Below, piece by piece: positions 1-8,598 of a stretch of DNA of 64,000 bases. Source of the DNA: Promethearchaeota archaeon (GTDB lineage: Archaea; Asgardarchaeota; Lokiarchaeia; Sigyniarchaeales; SOKP01); NCBI GenBank assembly GCA_011364925.1, contig RDOA01000003.1, positions 1 through 64,000 on the forward strand, read 5' to 3'. Below the pieces are notes generated by a model, which was given only the letters and a program-made list of their open reading frames with translations, made no database searches and was not told the DNA's origin. Every line of letters starts with the position of its first letter. Position 1 is the stretch's first letter. A program made the translations under genes and the position numbers.

Positions 1-1010
1 GCTATTAGGTTTGATAAGTTATTCTGAACTCTTTCTCTATTCAAATAGTGTTCTTCACACAATAATGTGTAAAGTTTTTGCTCAGAGGGAATATTCCAAG
101 AGATATTTTCATACTGAGATAATACATCAGGGAGTAAAAATATCTTTCTTACTTTCATCATAATTTCGTGGGTGAGAGAGGAAAAATCGTAGTTGGCTTT
201 CTCGTTATTGATAGTATTTTCTAAGTTCCTATACTTTTTTATGAACTTGAGCGCATGTTTCGGTCCTATGTTTGCGACTCCTGGAAAATAATCGTTCCCA
301 ATAAGAATCGCCATGTCGACTAATTGAAATTGATCGATTTCTAAACGCTTTAAATTTTCTTTTAGGTTAATCGAGAAGGGAATCACCTTCTCGTACCTCC
401 ATTTACCCTGAACCTTTCTTCTTAGCGACTTTGAAAGGTTTTGAACCATTCTAGGACATCCAAACAATAGTGAGTCAAAATCCTGCGAATTTGAATAGTG
501 AGCGATCTTATCTTTAACAAGTTGGGCGCATTGAGATTCAGCTGAGGCGGGAGAGTTCAAATATGGAACTCCCAACGCACCTAATAGCAGTTTGGATTCT
601 TGGATTAGGTTTGGCCATAGATATTCTTTTGACATCGCAATTTGACGCACGAGTTGTTTATCACCCGATTTGTAAGCTGATTCGTACAACTTCTGCGTGA
701 AGCGAAAATCGTTCAACCTATCCTTTGTTTTTATCTTTTTTAGCTCTGAATCGAGCCCGTCAAAACAAAAAATCGGGAATATCTTTTTTGAGTAATAAAA
801 GTTAATCCGATACAGTATCCCATAAAGATGGGAGATAGGACGCTGAGTGCGATCAAGAATTAAGTCCGCGTACGACTCATCAGGGTTCTTTCGTGCGAAG
901 TTAAACAGTCCCATGATTATATTGGGAGCGTCAACCGCAATAACTTTCCCCGCTAACTTGGCGATCTCAACTTTATTTCTTATAATGATATCTTGTAGCT
1001 TAACTCCCAT
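1..1010 (-). CDS. fen: Flap endonuclease 1 (FEN1/XPG family), 3' end outside window
   Basis: Structure-specific 5' flap nuclease of Okazaki fragment maturation and base excision repair. The first 336 residues are visible; the C-terminus, where a PCNA-binding PIP box would lie, is cut off at base 1. The start ATG at 1010 gives the family N-terminus MGVKLQDI (an ATG also lies two codons upstream). Metal ligands visible: D27 (VIAVDAPN), D84 (FCFDG), E158, D177 and D179 (QDFDSLLFG) and D240 (IGNDY), followed by the helix-two-turn-helix IGPKHA. The acidic pair normally written E-x-E (APSEAEA) is here SPASAES, so its first Glu is Ser156. Family identity is clear; whether cleavage is fully active is uncertain. 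Confidence 0.93.
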   Translation of the reverse strand, partial: MGVKLQDIIIRNKVEIAKLAGKVIAVDAPNIIMGLFNFARKNPDESYADLILDRTQRPISHLYGILYRINFYYSKKIFPIFCFDGLDSELKKIKTKDRLNDFRFTQKLYESAYKSGDKQLVRQIAMSKEYLWPNLIQESKLLLGALGVPYLNSPASAESQCAQLVKDKIAHYSNSQDFDSLLFGCPRMVQNLSKSLRRKVQGKWRYEKVIPFSINLKENLKRLEIDQFQLVDMAILIGNDYFPGVANIGPKHALKFIKKYRNLENTINNEKANYDFSSLTHEIMMKVRKIFLLPDVLSQYENISWNIPSEQKLYTLLCEEHYLNRERVQNNLSNLI

Positions 1011-1108
1011 AATCATAGGATACATGAGTGATATTTAAATAAAAAATAAAGTATGTTGGAATTTTCCTTTATAAGGAGTCAATTAGTGTTGAGTATTAGT
1101 GATTTTAT

Positions 1109-1471
1109 ATGACTAAAAACCAATCAGTTTACATTTTAGAAAAGAAAAGAAAACCGAACAAATTTCTTTTAGTATTTATCAGTATTTTAGGTTTCGTAGC
1201 AATTTATGTGCCATTCTTCGGCTCAAACTTGCGATACATGACCGGTACCGCTTTCAAACTTATCTTCAACTATTTCGGAACCTTTTGTTTGATTGTAGGG
1301 GGTGCGTTCTTAGCAATTTGTGTTCTGAAAGTCATTGGTGGGAAAGTTGATATAGAAGGATTTGTAGTAAGCGTTCTCCTCTTGTGGATTGGTTCTTTTC
1401 TAACTGGAATTCCATTTGAAATCATGGGATTTGTATTCGGAGGGACCCAACCGCCTCAAGGATACCACTAA
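1109..1471 (+). CDS. Small four-helix membrane protein, unknown function
   Basis: 120 residues with a short basic N-terminus (KKRKPNKF) and about three to four hydrophobic segments (around residues 17-37, 47-72, 78-97 and 98-112). No catalytic motif was recognised. It is divergent from the FEN1 gene and the intergenic space carries TATA-like AT-rich sequence. The short distance from that promoter suggests a leaderless or short-leader mRNA. It could be an accessory membrane subunit; no function is assigned. Confidence 0.7.
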   Translation: MTKNQSVYILEKKRKPNKFLLVFISILGFVAIYVPFFGSNLRYMTGTAFKLIFNYFGTFCLIVGGAFLAICVLKVIGGKVDIEGFVVSVLLLWIGSFLTGIPFEIMGFVFGGTQPPQGYH

Positions 1472-1510
1472 TTTTTATTTAAAATCCCAAAAAAATTAGG
1501 TTATTATTTT

Positions 1511-1735
1511 CTACCTGAAAATTCTGAAGTATTTGAGTCCAGTGCTGAAGCCACAAACAACTAATAGAGCGAGAGAAACTAATGTCAATCCCATCATTTT
1601 GTAGCGTCGCCGGCTACTTCCCCACAATACAAAAATCAGCCCAATAATGAACCCTAATAATCCCACTAAAGAACCGAGGGCAATGAGAAACTCAACTCCC
1701 TCTAAAACAGCCTCGAAGTAATCAAACATTACCAT
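1511..1735 (-). CDS. Small two-helix membrane protein, unknown function
   Basis: 74 residues with two predicted TM helices (about 15-37 and 48-67) joined by a basic loop (SSRRRYK). It converges with the upstream membrane gene, leaving about 40 bp between stops. No family was recognised. The length, hydrophobic periodicity and start at an ATG downstream of AT-rich promoter-like sequence support a real gene; nothing points to a partner. Confidence 0.6.
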   Translation of the reverse strand: MVMFDYFEAVLEGVEFLIALGSLVGLLGFIIGLIFVLWGSSRRRYKMMGLTLVSLALLVVCGFSTGLKYFRIFR

Positions 1736-1970
1736 AATGATTATCGTATACTCTAAGTTTATTTAAATAAAAAATTGTGGAAGAAGTAGAAAGGTTAGAA
1801 AATGCTTTCTAACCAATCTAAGAAATAGCTAAGGCGTTTTTTCAAAGAATTGCATGTCTAATGAAAAATCTCTGGCTTTAAAACAAAATCACTTCGCGAA
1901 ATTTCTGATTTTTTTTCCTTTAAAAGGGTAAAATTTGTGGTATCTTTAACTTAACTACAAGGCGTTTTTT

Positions 1971-2288
1971 ATGAAGAAAGTTGAAGAAATAGGCACCTGT
2001 CCCGACTGCTCGTGCTCTCTGACCATCTATAAGACAAGCAATTATAAAAGATTCGTGAAATGCGATATTTGCAATGTTTCATATCCGCTCCCTAAGAGCG
2101 GCAAAATTAGCAATTCCGCGCTAGAATGTCCCAAAAATAAGCTCCCATTGCTTATTGTTGAAAAACCTAATCAAATAGCTTATTTTTGGGTAGATCAACC
2201 GTGTTTCAGTTGTATAGATTACGATAGGTGCCCAATTGTAAAAGATTTGATTTCCGAATTCAAAGAATTGCAGGTGTATGGCTATTAA
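1971..2288 (+). CDS. Double zinc-ribbon protein resembling the topoisomerase IA C-terminal finger
   Basis: 105 residues. The N-terminal half has CPDC...CDIC with the segment RFVKCDIC..SYPLPKSGKI, which resembles the zinc fingers appended to archaeal type IA topoisomerases (pattern FVGCSNYP..PLPKKGKI). A second set of cysteines (CPKN, CFSC, CP) forms another possible site. There is no topoisomerase catalytic domain. The stop overlaps the start of the next gene by 11 bp, so the two are probably translationally coupled, although the partner is a membrane-anchored surface protein. A free nucleic-acid-binding finger is the likeliest role; this is inference. Confidence 0.75.
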   Translation: MKKVEEIGTCPDCSCSLTIYKTSNYKRFVKCDICNVSYPLPKSGKISNSALECPKNKLPLLIVEKPNQIAYFWVDQPCFSCIDYDRCPIVKDLISEFKELQVYGY

Positions 2289-3321
2289 AACATGTCAAAA
2301 AGCGTTAATTGTAACTTGCCTAATGATCTCTGGTATAACCGTAGGGATATTATTAAGCAACTCATACTTTCAAGAGGATACAATTCTGATGCCTAATATT
2401 CATCCAATCAAAACACCTAGGACAAGTTCTGAAGAAGTGCTCGTGGATAAAGTTTTTACATTTCTCGCACCTAACGATGTTAAACAGTTTGATAATCTCG
2501 ACCTTCTGGAAGATCTCAACTATTTCGTTTTATTAGAGATTGTAACGCCCCATAATTGTCAGATTAACATATCGGTCATCGATCCGGATTTCGATGTTTA
2601 CCAGATTTTTCGCACCGAGGTTAACATATCTCAAGGGGATCAGTGGTTCGAAGTCTCGTTTGGAACGGCGATCGCGGGAAATTACACTTTTATTTTTTCA
2701 GTGATTGCTGCGTTAAACCTGAATCTGTATATTAAGATTCACTTCGATAGGGACGATAAATGTTTGTACGATATCATCGCTCCCGAATATCTCAACAATT
2801 TGGAGCTTTACCGTGTAAATAAATTTTCCGATGGAACCTTTTTCGAACACAATATCATGCTCAAAACGGATGTATCGTACAAATTTTACCTTGGACGAGT
2901 TTCAGCAATAGGAGGAAATCCGGTGGAAAAAGAAGTGGAAGTTGATTACAATTTAATTGACCCTCAAGATATTGAATTTATTATCTACCAAAACCGAACG
3001 TTAGAAACTGTTGGATCCATCCTCCAGTTCAATTTCGGGACAGCAATTGAAGGAATTTACACTGTTGAAATTAAAATTTTTTGCCAAGTTGATGTGGTAA
3101 ATGTGGCTTACGCAATTGCGGAAGATCATGCAATTAGTACCGGAGTAAATGGTACCACACCTGATCCTGTACCGAGCAATGGAACTAATAGCGGCGTTTT
3201 TTACATGCCAATGGAATGGACGATTGGTTTTGGAGTATTCGCTGGAGGAATCTTAGGATTATTAGTTGTTATTGGCAGCGTTCGCAGGAAAAGAAACTCG
3301 GTAAGCCTAAGAAGCAACTAA
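2278..3321 (+). CDS. Membrane-anchored extracellular protein, two beta-sandwich-like repeats
   Basis: 347 residues. An N-terminal hydrophobic segment (about 8-28) acts as signal or anchor, and a C-terminal TM helix (about 312-332, WTIGFGVFAGG...) is followed by a basic tail (RRKRN), so the body faces outside. The ectodomain contains two similar beta-rich units, each ending in a phrase of the type FGTAI.G.YT, near residues 129-137 and 260-268, which suggests an internal duplication. N-x-S/T sequons are frequent. It overlaps the zinc-ribbon gene by 11 bp. No family name can be given. Confidence 0.75.
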   Translation: MAIKTCQKALIVTCLMISGITVGILLSNSYFQEDTILMPNIHPIKTPRTSSEEVLVDKVFTFLAPNDVKQFDNLDLLEDLNYFVLLEIVTPHNCQINISVIDPDFDVYQIFRTEVNISQGDQWFEVSFGTAIAGNYTFIFSVIAALNLNLYIKIHFDRDDKCLYDIIAPEYLNNLELYRVNKFSDGTFFEHNIMLKTDVSYKFYLGRVSAIGGNPVEKEVEVDYNLIDPQDIEFIIYQNRTLETVGSILQFNFGTAIEGIYTVEIKIFCQVDVVNVAYAIAEDHAISTGVNGTTPDPVPSNGTNSGVFYMPMEWTIGFGVFAGGILGLLVVIGSVRRKRNSVSLRSN

Positions 3322-3324
3322 AAA

Positions 3325-3337
3325 TTTTTTTTTTTTT
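3325..3337 (+). terminator. Poly-T transcription terminator
   Basis: A run of 13 T begins 3 nt after the stop of the surface-protein gene. Poly-T tracts directly after stops are the usual archaeal termination signal. Confidence 0.6.
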
Positions 3338-3453
3338 CGATTTTTCGACAAATTTTCGACACATTTCGAATTCATTCATTACCTCAAAGATTTAAAATTC
3401 TCTAATTCAAAATACTCTATCGATTTAATTGAAAGCAATATAATTTTATACTT

Positions 3454-3627
3454 ATGGAACAACCCGACTCGTTTTACGACTGGGAGCAAAATTTTAAGAA
3501 AAAAGCAAAAGTTAAGAAACCTGAACCTAGAGAAGCTCGAATTCTTAACTCAATCGATCTTCCGCACAATTTTTTCAAGCGCTATCTAGAGCTATGGAAG
3601 TCTGAAAACATGAAAAACGAAAGATAA
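3454..3627 (+). CDS. Small basic hypothetical protein (57 aa)
   Basis: A short ORF starting ATG GAA CAA CCC and ending AGA TAA. The product is charged (KKKAKVKKPEPREAR in the middle) with an aromatic C-terminal half (NFFKRYLELW). It lies between two surface-protein genes and has TATA-like sequence upstream (TATAATTTTATA). No SD is obvious, which would fit a leaderless mRNA. The composition is protein-like rather than random; function unknown. Confidence 0.45.
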   Translation: MEQPDSFYDWEQNFKKKAKVKKPEPREARILNSIDLPHNFFKRYLELWKSENMKNER

Positions 3628-3840
3628 TTATAATATTAGAAAAAAAAATTTCTTAAACATGCATTAAATTCCTACTTTCATTTTAACTATAATATAAACC
3701 AAATCCTTTTGTAGAAGATTAAATGTAATATAAACTAAATAAATAAAAATTGAAAGTATATCACTTTTTCATTCTACAATAAAAAATTATATTTTCGTGC
3801 TTTCTCATAAGAAGATTTTTAATTTTGGTGAACGGTAAAG

Positions 3841-5481
3841 ATGGAAAATCGTAGATTTTCAAAGAAGAGGATAATAGTTTTAACTCTTGTGATTATTCCT
3901 TCAGTTACAACGATTGTTATTCTATCGGTGCTTTATACTTCTAATATTTCTCCTGAAAGCGAGGTTTTATTCGTTGAAGGCCCTCTTACAGAAAATACAA
4001 CTTGGTCTGGACTTGTTCATGTAGAAAATTCGGTTGTCGTTCCTGAAAACATCTCTTTAACCATACTTCCTGGAACATGGGTCGAGTTTAGGCACTATCG
4101 GGGGTATAAAGAAGATACTTCTGTAGGCTTATTCATTGCAGGAGGAACTGTAATCGCAATTGGAAGCCCAGATCAACAAATCTGGTTTACTTCCGATGCA
4201 GATTCGCCGATTAATGGTGATTGGGCGGGAATAAGTTGCATCGGTACTAACAACAGCGTGTTCAAATATGTTATAATTGAATTTGGAACAATAGGGCTTG
4301 AGCAACTTGATTCCAGCGTTATCATTTCAAATTCAATAGTGCGATGGGTAAATACGGAGGGTCTATACGCAGAACGATCTCGACCGATAATTGAATATAA
4401 TCTCATATATGGAAACGCTTACCATGAAATTGCTTTAGAACAATTTAATTACGATGTTCAGATTAGATATAATATTTTTAAAGGCGGTCACTTCGGAATT
4501 CACGCAGAAGCAACAAATGTCAACATCGAGGGTAATTATTTCGTCAATTACACGCGTGGAGCTATAACTGGAGGCCAATTTTCTAATTTAACTATAATTG
4601 GGAACAAATTTGAGAACATTTCAGCCATTCCAATTTTACTAGACCACACGACAACCAATATAACCTTAAATAATGATTTTGGATTTGATACCATTCCAAT
4701 TCCAAACCTTGATTTTCCTGATCGTAAACGTATTGAACTCGGTTATATTCCGGGTGATCCACAAGATCAATATTTATATATTTATCCAGTAATTGATGAA
4801 ACGCGCAGGGTTGTGAAAAGGCTAGAAAACGAAATTACCATAGGATCTGCACTAACTTTCTTAAATGGTAGTATATGGCGCTTTAATCTTGCTTCTTACT
4901 CGAAGGGAATCCACCAGGATTTTATCAAAATTGATCCTGCTACAGGAAATAACACAAAATTCTATTCAAACAACTACATTGTCAATCCTCGAGGATTAAC
5001 GAGCGATGGACAATATTTTTGGGTAAATGATTTTACGCTCAGAAAGATCTTTAAATTTAAAATCAATTCGAGCAACTCGCTTGAAATAATTGACTCATTT
5101 AGCGTTCCTAATTCAACTAAAGGAGGCTTATCAAGCCTAGTTTGCGATGGATCGTTTTTATACGCGGTAGGTCATGATGGATCATTAGTTTACAAAATGA
5201 ATTTTACGGGAAATCTAATTTCTCAAATTTCGTATCAAGGTGCACCACTCTGGGGTTCTTTAACTTGGACAGGATCGCACTTTTGGGGATACTCTGGGAT
5301 TTTTTTAACAAAATGGTTTCCTAATTGGACTTTAGCTGGTAAGATATATCCTCCAGCATGGGGCACGGATGCATTAGCTTGGGATGGGACATATTTGTGG
5401 TCCATACAAAAAACATGTGAGCTATGGGCTGATGGAAAGATATTCCAAATAGAAATTATTGATGATCACACACTTTCCTGA
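3841..5481 (+). CDS. Membrane-anchored right-handed beta-helix protein with C-terminal propeller-like domain
   Basis: 546 residues. One N-terminal TM segment (about 9-30) anchors it with the body outside. Residues about 50-280 contain the repeating pattern of parallel beta-helix proteins (PbH1/NosD type: VIISNSIV, PIIEYNLIYGN, YNIFKGGHFGIHAE, NIEGNYFVN). Residues about 340-540 show spaced aromatic repeats (QYFWVNDFTLRKIFKF, FLYAVGHDGSLVYKMN, HFWGYSG, YLWSIQK), typical of beta-propeller blades of the glutamine-cyclotransferase or NHL kind. A surface adhesin or carbohydrate-binding role is possible. No catalytic residues were recognised. Confidence 0.8.
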   Translation: MENRRFSKKRIIVLTLVIIPSVTTIVILSVLYTSNISPESEVLFVEGPLTENTTWSGLVHVENSVVVPENISLTILPGTWVEFRHYRGYKEDTSVGLFIAGGTVIAIGSPDQQIWFTSDADSPINGDWAGISCIGTNNSVFKYVIIEFGTIGLEQLDSSVIISNSIVRWVNTEGLYAERSRPIIEYNLIYGNAYHEIALEQFNYDVQIRYNIFKGGHFGIHAEATNVNIEGNYFVNYTRGAITGGQFSNLTIIGNKFENISAIPILLDHTTTNITLNNDFGFDTIPIPNLDFPDRKRIELGYIPGDPQDQYLYIYPVIDETRRVVKRLENEITIGSALTFLNGSIWRFNLASYSKGIHQDFIKIDPATGNNTKFYSNNYIVNPRGLTSDGQYFWVNDFTLRKIFKFKINSSNSLEIIDSFSVPNSTKGGLSSLVCDGSFLYAVGHDGSLVYKMNFTGNLISQISYQGAPLWGSLTWTGSHFWGYSGIFLTKWFPNWTLAGKIYPPAWGTDALAWDGTYLWSIQKTCELWADGKIFQIEIIDDHTLS

Positions 5482-5687
5482 TTTCACTTACTTAAAGTAA
5501 TCTAATACTAGTCAAATTGTTTGCAGAATTCTTTTTTAATTCAAATCCAAAATTCATCTAACTAGTTCTTGCATTAAAATTACCGGTAAAAATGGATAAT
5601 TGTTGGTGAAATTCGTTAAAATCTTTAAAAATCACAAGCCACACTAGAATTACAAGGCGAAATTCATAAGAATAAGAGGGAAAAATA

Positions 5688-5813
5688 ATGAGAGATGAAA
5701 CAGCTTTTTCACTGGTTTGCTACCTTGTTATAGCCATAATTGTGGGAATATTCCTCTTGGCCGGAGGATGGAAATTTGCACTCATGCTGTTCGTTGCGGC
5801 AGTCCACGGGTAA
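5688..5813 (+). CDS. 41-aa single-helix membrane peptide
   Basis: The ORF starts at an ATG with a GAGG element exactly 8 nt upstream (GAGG GAAAAATA ATG), the spacing used by many genes in this window. The product is MRDETAFSL followed by one hydrophobic helix (about residues 9-40) containing LAGGW. A short acidic N-terminus plus a single TM suggests a regulatory micro-membrane protein. The strong SD makes it more credible than a chance ORF. Confidence 0.6.
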   Translation: MRDETAFSLVCYLVIAIIVGIFLLAGGWKFALMLFVAAVHG

Positions 5814-5901
5814 TCTATAAGATGATCTGAATGATAAGTATAAATAGAAGTTATACGAAATTATTTACACCACATAAGTATCAATGAAGGAATGAATAAG
5901 A

Positions 5902-6453
5902 ATGAGCGACCCAGATTTTACAAAATATAAGATTCAAGAAGAACTTCAAAAAGGACTGCCATCCAAAAGAAAAATTTTATCTCTTTTGCTTGATTTGCTT
6001 AAAAAAGATATATACCCGTCTCTATCTGACTCCGAATTTTACGAAATTGTCGGATATACATATCAATTAAATCTCGATTACAAATTAAATCTTGACATGC
6101 TATTTTATCCTATCTACAATCAATTGCAGAAAAGGATCAAGAAACTGTACGGTGACGATAAAAGAGTCGAAATGGAACAATACCTGATAGAAAACTTTAA
6201 TTTCTCTAATCGTGTAAAAAAGAATGTTAGTCAAACACAGAATTTGAAAGAAGCACGCTCCACATCTTCTAAAGTCATAAGGTTTGTTTCTTTTTTGTTA
6301 TTTCTAATAGCAGGTATACTTGTACTTATCGTGGGAATCACTATATACTTCAGCTCCCCTTCAGTCTCCTTTTTTAAAAGAGGCTTCGTAATTGTAGTTA
6401 TTGCAGTTGGTGTGAGTTTAATTATAGTTAGTATATTTTTTGTATCCAGATAA
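5902..6453 (+). CDS. Helical cytoplasmic protein with C-terminal TM hairpin
   Basis: 183 residues. The first ~120 are charged and helical. Two TM helices follow at about 129-149 and 157-180, separated by a short SSPSVSFFKRG loop. An AAGG element lies 11 nt before the ATG. It converges with radA. No homologous family was recognised; the architecture fits a membrane-tethered scaffold. Confidence 0.65.
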   Translation: MSDPDFTKYKIQEELQKGLPSKRKILSLLLDLLKKDIYPSLSDSEFYEIVGYTYQLNLDYKLNLDMLFYPIYNQLQKRIKKLYGDDKRVEMEQYLIENFNFSNRVKKNVSQTQNLKEARSTSSKVIRFVSFLLFLIAGILVLIVGITIYFSSPSVSFFKRGFVIVVIAVGVSLIIVSIFFVSR

Positions 6454-6526
6454 AGGTTTTGTATTATTTTAGGATTAACTCCTTCTTTTTAAGAAATATT
6501 CCAAAAAGAATAAGAAAAAAAAATTT

Positions 6527-7762
6527 TTAGACGTTTAATAAGATTTTTGCATCTGCTTGCCACTCGACCACTTTTTTAGATGATACTCCGCTAAGAACAG
6601 AGGCAATTGCTTCAGGATCAGAATCAATCAAGTCTTCAACTGTATTTATCCCATTTTTTGCTAGATTTTTCGCAGTACCATCTCCGATTCCTCTCACTTC
6701 GACCAACGAATGTTCTCCATTAACTTTTTCTGATATTTGGTTTTCTTCAATATCATCCTCTTCCTCGAATAAAGTTTCGACTTCGAAATCCAATCCTGGA
6801 CCTTCCGAGACATCTCCTTTCTCAGTATCAGCAATTCCAACGCTTGTAATGTAAAACTCCGCTTCTTCAGGAGGTAAATCAGGAGCGTCTACGATTATCG
6901 CTCTACGCTTTAACGAATTGTTTGAGGAGAATCCCTTTGTTTTAAACATCACCCGGAAGTGACAACCATGCGCAACTATGTTTCCTCCAATAGCGTCATC
7001 GGCAGAGAACATGCCCATCATCTTAGTCGACACTTGATTGGTTAGCAGAATAGCACAATTATAGGTTTCGGCAACTCGCGATAATCCGTGAATCATGTTG
7101 TTGAGAACGCTCTGTCTACGAGCTAATAACCCGATGCCTACAAATTCTGCCCGTAAAAGCGCCATTAAACTGTCCACTACGATTAAACGCACATTCCGCG
7201 TCTTACATAGCGTTTCAGCCTTCTGGATCATTTGCATTTGGTGGTCGGACGAATAAATCCTGGCGTGGAATATTTGCGATAGCACCTTCTTAGGATCAAG
7301 TCCAAACCTTTTAGCAATTCTTTTTATTTTTTCTTTGGAAAAAGTATTTTCCGTATCTATATAAGCTACAGCTGCGCCCAAACCACCTTTCTTCTTAGGT
7401 AATTGGATCGTCACCGCGATCGTGTGAGCTAAATTCGTTTTCCCGCTTTTAAACGGACCATATACCTCGGTGAGCTTTCCTGTTTGAAATCCACCGCCCA
7501 ATATTCGATTTAGCTCAGAGGACCCGGTCGTAATGTATTCCGTGTTCTCGTCAATATCACCCGCTGCGATAAAGTCGGTCATACCTAAAGCGTTTCGCGC
7601 GTTCCAGATTAATTTCTTCGCCGTTTTATCTCCTAAACCTTCGATTTCAGAGATTATATTGTGCGGAGACATCGCAAGGGCTTCTGCTGTGCTAATTCCA
7701 CTTTCTTGAAGGAGCTTAATCTGTCTTGCGTTGATCGATTTTACTTGGTCTAAATCTGAAAT
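6527..7762 (-). CDS. radA: RadA recombinase with an extra C-terminal helix-hairpin-helix domain; start codon unclear
   Basis: Archaeal Rad51/RecA-type strand-exchange ATPase. From the first ATG (7672) the core shows Walker A (GPFKSGKT, residues 72-79), Walker B (LIVVDSLMALL), the L2 region (QVSTKMM...AIGGNIVAHG) and the core end (LPPEEAEFYIT). The usual N-terminal HhH domain continues in the same open frame upstream of 7672 (residues SDLDQVKSINARQIKLLQ), yet the frame has no ATG/GTG/TTG before a TGA at 7774-7772. I extend it to an in-frame ATT at 7762. An AGGAG lies at 7780-7776, 13 nt before that codon. After an acidic linker (EEEDDIEENQ) comes a second HhH (RGIGDGTAKNLAKNGI), not usual for RadA. 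Confidence 0.9.
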   Translation of the reverse strand: MSDLDQVKSINARQIKLLQESGISTAEALAMSPHNIISEIEGLGDKTAKKLIWNARNALGMTDFIAAGDIDENTEYITTGSSELNRILGGGFQTGKLTEVYGPFKSGKTNLAHTIAVTIQLPKKKGGLGAAVAYIDTENTFSKEKIKRIAKRFGLDPKKVLSQIFHARIYSSDHQMQMIQKAETLCKTRNVRLIVVDSLMALLRAEFVGIGLLARRQSVLNNMIHGLSRVAETYNCAILLTNQVSTKMMGMFSADDAIGGNIVAHGCHFRVMFKTKGFSSNNSLKRRAIIVDAPDLPPEEAEFYITSVGIADTEKGDVSEGPGLDFEVETLFEEEDDIEENQISEKVNGEHSLVEVRGIGDGTAKNLAKNGINTVEDLIDSDPEAIASVLSGVSSKKVVEWQADAKILLNV

Positions 7763-7898
7763 TTTTCGATATCAACTCCTAGTTACATAATTTGAGATTA
7801 TATCACCTTAAAATCATCTACTTATAAAGAAAAAAATTGAATCTGATCTTTTACATTTAGGAATTATAATCTAGAGGTTTAAAAACATTAATTCCATC

Positions 7899-8378
7899 TT
7901 ATTTGATCCATGTTGGTTCTGGTGCTTTAATCGCAATGACTTCTGCCTTTGCGCACTCAGTCTTACCCGAAAAAACTTTACATGCGATAATTGCCTTGCG
8001 ATCCTTCAATTCTATAACTTTTGCTCTCAAAACAACGGGTTTTTTGATAGATATCGGTTTCATATGTCTCATGTTTATGGATCCTCCAGCAAATGGAATA
8101 AATGGTTTTGATCCAAGTTCGCGACCCTCTGATTTATAGAGAGCAGCAATTGCAGTATTTACACAGTGGCAATCAATTAATGTAGAAACAATTCCGCCGC
8201 ATAAAACTCCTAAACCTGCTTCATAAATTTCTGATGGCGTCCAGGTGCAAATTGTTTCATCCCCATCCCAAAAACTCTTTATTTGCAAACCTAACTTATT
8301 ATTTCTTCCACATCCAAAACAATGACTATACTGTTCTGGCCATAGATCTTGAAAAGCTTGTTGAGACATAATTTTCAT
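7899..8378 (-). CDS. Hotdog-fold thioesterase (PaaI/4HBT-like)
   Basis: 159 residues. The central motif GLGVLCGGIVSTLID corresponds to the HGG-x-n-D core of PaaI-like acyl-CoA thioesterases; the usual His-Gly-Gly is Cys-Gly-Gly. N-terminal HCFGCGRNN is a common leader in these proteins. The C-terminal strand pattern (KPVVLRAKVIELKDRKAII) completes the fold. Such enzymes hydrolyse short or aromatic acyl-CoA esters in the cytosol; substrate unknown. It lies divergently from the flavodiiron protein. Confidence 0.8.
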   Translation of the reverse strand: MKIMSQQAFQDLWPEQYSHCFGCGRNNKLGLQIKSFWDGDETICTWTPSEIYEAGLGVLCGGIVSTLIDCHCVNTAIAALYKSEGRELGSKPFIPFAGGSINMRHMKPISIKKPVVLRAKVIELKDRKAIIACKVFSGKTECAKAEVIAIKAPEPTWIK

Positions 8379-8598
8379 ATTAAATATGGTTTTTTGATTT
8401 AACCTATATTATTATTTATTAGGTTAATCATCATTTTAAGAATTCCTCACGAGTACTCATTTTAAATACAAAATGAATCTGAATGTGGAATAATCATGAA
8501 CATGTTCATGTGAGTAGTTTTTAAGAAGGTAATATTTCGTATAAATAATACCTAGAAGAGATATGGAAATAGAAAACATCACAGAAGAGGTAATAGAT

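Noticed and set aside
847-1038. 63-aa plus ORF at the start of the window
   Set aside because: It is antisense to the N-terminus of FEN1, which has strong family motifs.
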